Shown here one piece after another: positions 58,028 to 64,000 of a stretch of DNA of 64,000 bases. Both the position numbers and the translations under genes were made by a program. Under the pieces are notes generated by a model. The model saw only the letters and a list, made by a program, of their open reading frames with translations, was not told where the DNA came from and did no database searches. Numbering within the stretch: the stretch's first letter is position 1; every line of letters starts with the position of its first letter. This stretch comes from Flavobacteriaceae bacterium PS02336 (GTDB lineage Bacteria; Bacteroidota; Bacteroidia; Flavobacteriales; Flavobacteriaceae), in NCBI GenBank assembly GCA_029960065.1, contig JASCOF010000004.1, forward strand, positions 372,001-436,000, written 5' to 3'.

Positions 58028-58183
58028 TTTATATGTAAAATTTTAAACTGTAGCAAAAGTAACGGATATTTTGTGGGGAGACAAATGATTTTCTGCTTTA
58101 GTTTGTTTCAATTGTTAAATTTTTTTGCTCTTTTTTTATCAGATTTGGAAAAATTACAAGAAATTAATAATAGCATATAAAAG

Positions 58184-58252
58184 TTTTGCCACAGATTGAT
58201 TAGGTTATAAAGATTTTGAAAATCAATTTAATCTAATCAATCTGTGGCAAAA
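58184..58252. repeat. Interspersed CACAGATT inverted repeat with 20-base perfect arms (family 3)
   Basis: TTTTGCCACAGATTGATTAG at 58184-58203 pairs perfectly with its complement at 58233-58252. No T-run follows in either direction, so it is not a standard terminator. Related to 26311-26380. Confidence 0.75.
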
Positions 58253-58285
58253 AAAAGTGTAGAAATTTGTCTGGGTTGACTTTGT

Positions 58286-58588
58286 TTAGTTTGTGTCGCT
58301 CTCGCTGTAATAATTGTTCTCTTCATCTTCAGAACCAATATCTTCTTGTGTATCGTCTAATTCAGAACCTGGAACATCTAAATCGTTGCCAATTTTATCA
58401 CTGTTCTGTTTCCATTCATGGTTATCATTATTAATTATTCTTTCTCCAGAAATATCTTGAGGGTCAATATCTTCTAATCTCTCTTCTTGATTGTATATAT
58501 CTTGGTTTGCGGGATAATCCATGTTTTCAAGGTTTTTCTCAATTTGTTCGTCCTTGATGTCGTCTAATTTATCTTCTGAATTTATCAT
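58286..58588 (-). CDS. Short acidic protein, unknown
   Basis: 100 residues, strongly acidic (Asp and Glu make up about a third), no signal, Cys or hydrophobic core. Repeated D-I and E-D-I-D-P-Q-D-I phrases; ends G-S-E-D-E-E-N-N-Y-Y-S-E-S-D-T-N. Likely disordered. No family recognised. The opposite frames show nothing better, and a start with upstream AT-rich DNA supports a real gene. Confidence 0.5.
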   Translation of the reverse strand: MINSEDKLDDIKDEQIEKNLENMDYPANQDIYNQEERLEDIDPQDISGERIINNDNHEWKQNSDKIGNDLDVPGSELDDTQEDIGSEDEENNYYSESDTN

Positions 58589-58715
58589 GATTTCTAAAAT
58601 TTTAGTTGAATATTAAAATTACAAAAGGAATCGCTGTAACTTGTTATACTTAATAATAGAATTGCTGCAGTTTTTACATTCCGATTTTACCGATGAATTT
58701 CTTTTGAAACCGTTT

Positions 58716-58824
58716 GCGTTAGGGATAGTAGCGACATCCTTTTGCGACAAAAAATAGGTCTTGCTTGAAAATTAAGTGGACTGGAGCAAATGATATAGCG
58801 GATAGCCCGACCCTTGGGGAACGC
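58716..58824 (+). repeat. Structured repeat element, copy B (family 4)
   Basis: GCGTT (58716-58720) pairs with AACGC (58820-58824). Inside are GATAGTAGCGACATCC (58724-58739), a TTTTGC...GCAAA stem region and GATATAGCGGATAGC (58792-58806), the same two boxes as at 27203-27276, plus CCCGACCCTTGGGG. It fills much of the 408-base gap before tgt; the rest holds short ctaattgacaaatt-type repeats and a promoter. Confidence 0.6.
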
Positions 58825-58968
58825 CATAAAGAAAGTTATAAGTTATGGTTTTGAGTTATGAATTAAGAATTAGGAGTTGTAAATGATGTGTTTTTTGTGT
58901 CAGGTTTTTGGGTTATTATCTAATTTTCTAATTGACAAATTATCTAATTAATTTTCCTGAAATTAGCT

Positions 58969-58976
58969 TATCTTTG
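58969..58976 (+). promoter_or_regulatory. -7 element of tgt
   Basis: TATCTTTG, 20 bases before the ATG. A -33 TTG at normal spacing is not evident. Confidence 0.5.
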
Positions 58977-58996
58977 CCGACTGAAAAAAGAAACAA

Positions 58997-60127
58997 ATGA
59001 AGTTCGATTTATTACAAAAAGATCCGCAGTCTAAAGCAAGAGCGGGAAGTATAACTACTGATCACGGCGTAATTGAAACGCCTATTTTTATGCCTGTTGG
59101 AACGGTGGCTTCTGTAAAAGGAGTGCATCAGCGTGAGCTTAAGGAAGAAATAAACCCTGATATTATTCTTGGAAATACATACCATTTATATTTACGTCCG
59201 CAGACTGAAATTTTAGAAAAAGCGGGAGGATTGCATAAATTCATGAACTGGGATCGTAATATTTTGACTGATTCGGGAGGATATCAAGTATATTCTCTTT
59301 CTTCAAATAGAAAAATTAAAGAAGAAGGGGTGAAGTTTAAATCACATATTGATGGTTCTTACCACTTTTTTACTCCTGAAAATGTAATGGAAATTCAGCG
59401 TACCATTGGAGCTGATATTATTATGGCTTTTGACGAATGTACGCCTTATCCTTGTGATTACAGATATGCACAGCGTTCGATGCATATGACGCACCGCTGG
59501 TTGGACAGATGTATTAATCATTTAGAAAAAGTTCCTTATAAATACGGTTACGAACAGACATTTTTTCCAATTGTTCAAGGAAGTACTTATAAAGATTTAC
59601 GCCGCCAGTCGGCTGAATATATTGCTAATTCTGGACAGCAGGGAAATGCAATTGGTGGACTTTCGGTTGGTGAACCTGCAGAAGAAATGTATGCTATGAC
59701 AGAGGTTGTATGCGAAATTCTTCCAGAAGATAAACCTCGTTATTTAATGGGAGTTGGTACTCCTATAAATATTTTGGAAAATATTGCGTTAGGAATTGAT
59801 ATGTTCGATTGTGTTATGCCAACGCGTAATGCTAGAAACGGAATGTTGTTTACAGCAAACGGAACAATCAATATCAAGAATAAAAAATGGGAAGCTGATT
59901 TTTCTCCGATTGATGAAATGGCACATACTTTTGTTGATACCGAATATTCAAAAGCGTATTTGCGCCACTTGTTTGCTGCAAACGAATATTTAGGGAAACA
60001 AATTGCTACAATTCATAACCTTGGATTTTATATGTGGTTGGTTCGAGAAGCAAGAAAACATATCTTAGCCGGAGATTTTAGACCATGGAAAGAAATGATG
60101 GTTAAAAATATGAGTCAGCGCCTTTAA
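58997..60127 (+). CDS. tgt: tRNA-guanine (queuine) transglycosylase without zinc cysteines
   Basis: 376 residues. It exchanges guanine-34 of Asp, Asn, His and Tyr tRNAs for preQ1. Active-site parts are present: Asp92 in T-D-S-G-G-Y-Q, D-E-C-T-P-Y near 147, G-G-L-S-V-G-E at 220-226, nucleophile Asp271 in D-M-F-D-C-V-M-P-T-R. The C-x-C-x2-C zinc motif that normally precedes S-R/K-A-Y-L-x-H-L is replaced by Ala309, Thr311 and Asp314, while the fourth ligand position His340 (I-H-N-L) is kept at the usual spacing of 26. Start ATG has a good -7 box upstream. Confidence 0.93.
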   Translation: MKFDLLQKDPQSKARAGSITTDHGVIETPIFMPVGTVASVKGVHQRELKEEINPDIILGNTYHLYLRPQTEILEKAGGLHKFMNWDRNILTDSGGYQVYSLSSNRKIKEEGVKFKSHIDGSYHFFTPENVMEIQRTIGADIIMAFDECTPYPCDYRYAQRSMHMTHRWLDRCINHLEKVPYKYGYEQTFFPIVQGSTYKDLRRQSAEYIANSGQQGNAIGGLSVGEPAEEMYAMTEVVCEILPEDKPRYLMGVGTPINILENIALGIDMFDCVMPTRNARNGMLFTANGTINIKNKKWEADFSPIDEMAHTFVDTEYSKAYLRHLFAANEYLGKQIATIHNLGFYMWLVREARKHILAGDFRPWKEMMVKNMSQRL

Positions 60128-60223
60128 GAGTTTACAGTTTCAAGTTTCAGGTTTCAAGTTCACTACAGAATGAAATCCAATAACTTGAAACCTGAAACTA
60201 AAAAACTTGAAACTAAAAACTAT

Positions 60224-61312
60224 ATGCTTTCAATAATAGATAAATACATTTTAAAAAGATATCTCGGGACTTTCTCTGTGATGTTGCTTTTATTTGCGCC
60301 AATCGGAATCGTAATTGACGTTTCTGAAAAAGTAAATAAAATGCTGGAAAACAAGATTCCATTTATGGATATTGCGTTCTATTATTACAATTTTACAATC
60401 TATTTTATTAATTCTCTTTTTCCGATATTTTTGTTTTTATCGGTGATTTGGTTTACTTCAAAATTGGCTAATAATACAGAGATTATTGCTATTTTAAGTT
60501 CAGGAATTTCTTTTACGCGATTTTTACGTCCTTATATTATAGGTGCTACAATTGTTTCGGTTTTTGTATTGTTAATGGGGTTTTTTATTGTTCCTGCAGC
60601 AAGTGAAGGCTACAACAATTTTAGGTATACCTATTTGAAAGGGAATGGAAAGGAGCTTATGCGGGGTGAGAATACTAACGTTTACCGACAGATTAACGAT
60701 AACGATTTTATTTTTGTAAATAGTTTTAATGAAGAATCAAAAACGGCTTTTAATTTTACTTTAGAGCATTTTGAAAAAGAGAAACTAACCTATAAAATCA
60801 CCGCTACCCGTATAAAATGGGATCCTAAGAAAAAGGTTTATATTTTGTACGATTATACAAAAAGAACGGTTGGTGAATTAAATGATATTATTGACAAATC
60901 GCCAGAAAAAAATATAGCTTTTAAGTTTGAATTGGCCGATCTGACACCTGTTGTCTATATAGCGGAAACATTGACTTTAGGAAAACTAATTGATTTTATT
61001 GATAAAGAAAGAAAAAGAGGTTCTGGAAATATTAATACCTATTTGGTTGTTCTTTATAAAAAATACAGCGTACCAGTTTCAGCTTTTATTTTAACGATTA
61101 TTGCAGTGGCCGTTTCTTCTATGAAACGCCGCGGCGGAATGGGGACAAATTTAGCGATCGGAATTGCGATTGCGTTCTCATTCGTATTCTTCGATAAAAT
61201 ATTTGGTACACTGGCCGAAAAATCTACTTTCTCACCTTTATTAGCTGTCTGGTTCCCGAACATGGTTTTCGGAATCTTAGCAGTTTACTTATTACGTAAT
61301 GCGAAACGATAA
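60224..61312 (+). CDS. LptF/LptG-type permease (YjgP/YjgQ family)
   Basis: 362 residues from the ATG at 60224 (MLSIIDKYILKRYLGTF). An earlier in-frame ATG at 60170 lies in a run of AACTTGAAACCTGAAAC-type repeats and is rejected. Six membrane helices, three before and three after a periplasmic beta-jellyroll (about 150-250), as in LptF/G. They form the inner-membrane gate for lipopolysaccharide transport with LptB; which paralogue this is cannot be told. It overlaps the EamA gene by 14 bases. Confidence 0.88.
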   Translation: MLSIIDKYILKRYLGTFSVMLLLFAPIGIVIDVSEKVNKMLENKIPFMDIAFYYYNFTIYFINSLFPIFLFLSVIWFTSKLANNTEIIAILSSGISFTRFLRPYIIGATIVSVFVLLMGFFIVPAASEGYNNFRYTYLKGNGKELMRGENTNVYRQINDNDFIFVNSFNEESKTAFNFTLEHFEKEKLTYKITATRIKWDPKKKVYILYDYTKRTVGELNDIIDKSPEKNIAFKFELADLTPVVYIAETLTLGKLIDFIDKERKRGSGNINTYLVVLYKKYSVPVSAFILTIIAVAVSSMKRRGGMGTNLAIGIAIAFSFVFFDKIFGTLAEKSTFSPLLAVWFPNMVFGILAVYLLRNAKR

Positions 61313-62189
61313 TTTAAAAAGTTATTTAAATCTTCACTTAATTGTTTTTATCTGGGGTTTCACAGCCATTTTAGGAGCTTTAATAACTATTGATGCAGAT
61401 AATCTGGTTTGGTTTAGGATGCTTATTGCTATGGTTTTTTTGGGAGCGTTTATTGCTTTTAAAAAACAATCTTTTCAAGTTCCTGTTAAAGAACTTTTTA
61501 AACTGATTTTTGTTGGATTGTTGATTGCATTACACTGGATTTTCTTTTTTAAGGCAATTCATGTATCTAATGTTTCAATCACACTTTCTATATTTTCATT
61601 AGGCGCTTTTTTTGCCTCGTTATTAGAACCTTTGTTTTATGGCAGAAAAGTACTTTGGTATGAAGTCTTCTTCGGGCTTATTATAATTGCAGGTTTGGCA
61701 TTGATTCTTCAGGTAGAAATAAAATATCTTACGGGTGTTTATTATGCGTTGGCAGCAATTATTTTAGGTGTTTTATTTACCTTAATGAATGGTAAATTAA
61801 TTTCTGATCATGAACCTTCTGTGATTACTTTTTATGAGTTTGGTGCAGGAGTTTTTTTTATAACTATCTACTTTTTATTTCAAGGAAAATTTACGGCAGA
61901 TTTCTTTGATTTGTCTTTCAATAACTGGGTTTTATTATTGATTTTAGCTTCAATTTGTACTGCTTATGCCTTTACTGCTTCTGTAAAAGTAATGCAGCGA
62001 TTAACGCCTTATACAGTAATGTTGACGACTAATCTAGAGCCTGTTTACGGAATAGTTCTGGCCTATTTTATACTAGGCGGAAAAGAAAAAATGAGTGTTG
62101 AATTTTATGTCGGTGCGGTCATAATAATCATAACCGTTATTCTAAATGGTGTTTTTAAACACTATCAGAAAAAGAAAGAGAACTTGTAA
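61299..62189 (+). CDS. EamA-family (drug/metabolite) transporter
   Basis: 296 residues with ten membrane helices in two EamA repeats: L-H-L-I-V-F-I-W-G-F-T-A-I-L-G-A near the start and V-L-L-L-I-L-A-S-I-C-T-A-Y-A-F in the second half, with T-T-N-L-E-P-V-Y-G at the last pair. The substrate is unknown; family members export amino acids or metabolites. Starts inside the end of the LptF/G-like gene, so the two are likely one operon. Confidence 0.85.
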   Translation: MRNDNLKSYLNLHLIVFIWGFTAILGALITIDADNLVWFRMLIAMVFLGAFIAFKKQSFQVPVKELFKLIFVGLLIALHWIFFFKAIHVSNVSITLSIFSLGAFFASLLEPLFYGRKVLWYEVFFGLIIIAGLALILQVEIKYLTGVYYALAAIILGVLFTLMNGKLISDHEPSVITFYEFGAGVFFITIYFLFQGKFTADFFDLSFNNWVLLLILASICTAYAFTASVKVMQRLTPYTVMLTTNLEPVYGIVLAYFILGGKEKMSVEFYVGAVIIIITVILNGVFKHYQKKKENL

Positions 62190-62261
62190 TAGTTTCCTTA
62201 TTTTTAAAATGCATTTTTATACTTTAAATAACAATTAACTTCGCCAATGATATAATATTTT

Positions 62262-62269
62262 TATATTTG
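62262..62269 (+). promoter_or_regulatory. -7 element of accA
   Basis: TATATTTG followed by CGG, 32 bases before the start codon. Confidence 0.5.
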
Positions 62270-62301
62270 CGGTTCGATTTACAAACAAAATTCAAAAATC
62301 C

Positions 62302-63255
62302 ATGGAATATTTAGATTTTGAGCTTCCAATTAAAGAACTTGAAGAACAGTTAGAAAAGTGCGTTATTATTGGAAAAGAATCTGATGTTGATGTAACGCCT
62401 ACTTGTACGGAAATCAACAAGAAATTAGTAGAAACCAAGAAAGAAATATATAAAAACCTTACCGCTTGGCAGCGTGTACAATTGTCAAGACACCCAAATA
62501 GACCTTATACTTTAGATTACATTAAAGCAATTTGTGGTGATACGTTTTTGGAACTTCATGGAGACAGAGGTTTTAAAGACGATAAGGCGATGGTTGGCGG
62601 TCTTGGTAAAGTAAACGGACAGTCGTTTATGATTATTGGTCAGCAGAAAGGTTTTAATACTAAAACACGTCAATACCGTAATTTTGGTATGGCAAATCCT
62701 GAAGGATACCGTAAAGCTTTGCGTTTGATGAAAATGGCCGAGAAATTTGGGATTCCGGTTTTAACTTTAGTAGATACTCCAGGTGCATATCCAGGACTTG
62801 AAGCTGAGGAAAGAGGACAGGGAGAAGCTATTGCTAGAAATATCTTTGAAATGGTTCGTCTACAAGTGCCAATTATTACGATTATCGTAGGTGAAGGTGC
62901 TTCTGGAGGAGCTTTAGGAATTGGTGTTGGAGACAAAGTGTATATGTTAGAAAATACTTGGTATTCTGTAATTTCTCCAGAATCTTGCTCTTCTATTTTA
63001 TGGAAAAGCTGGGAGTACAAAGAGCGTGCAGCAGAAGCGTTGAAACTGACTTCCTCTGATATGAAAAAACAAAAATTAGTTGATGATGTGATTCCAGAAC
63101 CACTAGGCGGAGCACACTACGACCGTGAAACAACTTTTAAAACCGTTGCAGAATACATCACTAAAGGATATAATGAATTGAAAGACTTATCAACAGCTGA
63201 CTTAATTGCCCAGAGAATGGACAAATACAGTAATATGGGCGAGTATAAAGAGTAA
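62302..63255 (+). CDS. accA: Acetyl-CoA carboxylase carboxyltransferase subunit alpha
   Basis: 317 residues. N-terminal helix (LDFELPIKELEEQLEKC), then R-H-P-x-R-P-Y-T-L-D-Y, HGDRGFKDDKAMVGGLG, Q-Q-K-G-F-N-T-K, P-E-G-Y-R-K-A-L-R-L-M, T-P-G-A-Y-P-G-L-E-A-E-E-R-G-Q, and G-E-G-A-S-G-G-A-L-G-I-G-V-G with the oxyanion-hole glycines. Carboxyl transfer from biotin-BCCP to acetyl-CoA, first step of fatty acid synthesis. Standard length; the beta subunit is not in the window. Confidence 0.96.
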   Translation: MEYLDFELPIKELEEQLEKCVIIGKESDVDVTPTCTEINKKLVETKKEIYKNLTAWQRVQLSRHPNRPYTLDYIKAICGDTFLELHGDRGFKDDKAMVGGLGKVNGQSFMIIGQQKGFNTKTRQYRNFGMANPEGYRKALRLMKMAEKFGIPVLTLVDTPGAYPGLEAEERGQGEAIARNIFEMVRLQVPIITIIVGEGASGGALGIGVGDKVYMLENTWYSVISPESCSSILWKSWEYKERAAEALKLTSSDMKKQKLVDDVIPEPLGGAHYDRETTFKTVAEYITKGYNELKDLSTADLIAQRMDKYSNMGEYKE

Positions 63256-63273
63256 ATTCATAAAAAGAGACTT

Positions 63274-63308
63274 AAAATCCGAAGCCTTACAGTTTCGGAT
63301 TTTTTTTT
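63274..63308 (+). terminator. Terminator after accA
   Basis: AAATCCGAA / TTTCGGATTT with a 9-base loop followed by a T-run. Confidence 0.85.
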
Positions 63309-63395
63309 GGTTATGAACAAATCAAGATTATTTATAAACAATTAATAGTTATAACTCGATAGCATATTTTTTTTAAATTTTGCTACTTTCGCTAT

Positions 63396-64000
63396 ATGGA
63401 AAATTTCAAAAACTTAAACCCCGTAAAGGTCGACAAAACCACAATTATCAACTTAGAAAAAGGTAAACTTCCTCCGCAAGTAATTGACTTGGAAGAGGCT
63501 GTGCTTGGTGCTATGATGATTGATAAAAAAGGGGTAGATGATGTAATTGATATTTTACAACCAGATGCTTTTTATAAAGATGCTCATAAACATATTTTTG
63601 AAGCTATCTTACAGCTTTTTACCGAAACACAACCAATTGATATTTTAACGGTTTCGACTCAGTTAAAGAAAAATGGAAAGTTAGATTTAGCCGGAGGTGA
63701 TTTTTACCTAATTCAGCTTACGCAGAAAATTGCTTCTTCTGCACACATCGAATTTCACTCGCGTATTATTCTTCAAAAATTTATTCAAAGAAGTTTGATT
63801 CGAATTTCTTCTGAAATTATTGAAGAATCTTATGACGAAACAACTGATGTATTCGATTTGCTAGATAAAGCCGAATCTAAATTGTACGAAGTAACTCAGG
63901 GAAATATTAAACGTAGTTCTGAAACAGCTCAGAGTTTGGTTCTTCAGGCAAAAAAGCGTATTGAAGAGATTGCAGGAAAAGAAGGTTTAAGTGGTGTCGC
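63396..64000 (+). CDS. dnaB: Replicative DNA helicase DnaB, N-terminal part (3' end outside window)
   Basis: About 201 residues visible, frame open to the window end. MENFKNLNPVKVDKTT then LPPQVIDLEEAVLGAMMID and K-K-G-V-D-D-V-I-D-I-L-Q-P-D-A-F-Y-K-D-A-H-K-H-I-F: the DnaB N-terminal hairpin domain that contacts primase. G-G-D-F-Y-L-I-Q-L-T and I-A-S-S-A-H-I-E follow, then the linker. The RecA-like ATPase part would begin just after the window. It unwinds DNA at the replication fork. Confidence 0.95.
   Translation, partial: MENFKNLNPVKVDKTTIINLEKGKLPPQVIDLEEAVLGAMMIDKKGVDDVIDILQPDAFYKDAHKHIFEAILQLFTETQPIDILTVSTQLKKNGKLDLAGGDFYLIQLTQKIASSAHIEFHSRIILQKFIQRSLIRISSEIIEESYDETTDVFDLLDKAESKLYEVTQGNIKRSSETAQSLVLQAKKRIEEIAGKEGLSGV

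Noticed and set aside
60170..60223. 18-residue extension of the LptF/G-like permease
   Set aside because: It is translated from AACTTGAAACCTGAAAC-type spacer repeats; the ATG at 60224 gives the usual N-terminus.

Overview
The window looks like a chromosomal segment of a Flavobacterium or a close Flavobacteriia relative. It is AT-rich. Promoters follow the Bacteroidota pattern (TTG near -33, TAnnTTTG near -7) and there is little Shine-Dalgarno signal. It encodes a type IX secretion substrate with a C-terminal sorting domain, several lipoproteins with many Asp residues after the lipobox, ECF sigma/anti-sigma modules, SusC/BtuB-like uptake and a GldI/FKBP-like lipoprotein. There is no prophage, insertion sequence, CRISPR array or integrated plasmid. 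The accessory signal lies in short interspersed repeats between genes.

Layout. 1-8.7 kb: end of a GlmU-family nucleotidyltransferase, an ABC-F ATPase, a porin plus DASS anion transporter pair, and small hydrolase, lipoprotein and TPR genes. 8.8-12.5 kb: rpmH (too short for most ORF callers), a short carB without the allosteric domain, and a YiaA-type membrane protein. 12.8-16.5 kb: an ECF sigma / anti-sigma / two DUF4252 proteins module, divergent from an S41 protease lipoprotein. 16.5-27.2 kb: a vitamin B12 locus. It has a cobalamin riboswitch in front of a BtuB-like TonB receptor and a beta-propeller lipoprotein, then CobC, CobS, a BluB-CobT fusion and CobU, and a divergent BtuF-BtuC-BtuD importer. 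27.3-34.4 kb: RNA modification genes, small proteins, an SDR dehydrogenase, a large secreted nuclease-like T9SS protein and MepB. 34.4-38 kb: a second ECF sigma operon whose partner joins an inner-membrane anchor to a predicted outer-membrane barrel. 38-44.7 kb: RmuC, thioesterase, VOC protein, YceI protein, epimerase, and a TetR-like regulator translationally coupled to an ABC1 kinase. 44.9-50.8 kb: a carotenoid/light block (photolyase, SRPBCC, CrtZ, CrtB, CrtI and a MerR regulator with the CarH/LitR B12 signature). 51-64 kb: TPR protein, an orphan gene, three identical tRNA-Lys and one tRNA-Leu, shikimate kinase, PRTase, S4 protein, FKBP lipoprotein, split transketolase, tgt without zinc cysteines, an LptF/G-like permease, EamA transporter, accA and the start of dnaB.

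How the parts connect. The B12 locus takes up corrinoids, makes dimethylbenzimidazole (BluB half) and attaches the lower ligand (CobU, CobT, CobS, CobC). No corrin-ring genes are visible, so this is a salvage and remodelling set. About 23 kb away, the MerR regulator at the head of the crt genes keeps the Trp-x9-Glu-His and Glu-x-His-x-x-Gly residues used by B12-dependent photoreceptors. The product of one locus may therefore be the chromophore for light control of the other, with photolyase in the same strand-wise run. That link is an inference from motifs and gene order.

Most interesting for follow-up: the B12/light regulator and a palindrome over the crtI start; the BluB-CobT fusion; the propeller lipoprotein paired with the B12 receptor; the membrane-spanning barrel protein of the second ECF operon; two copies of an apparently structured repeat (27.2 kb and 58.7 kb); and lineage-type losses in CarB and Tgt.
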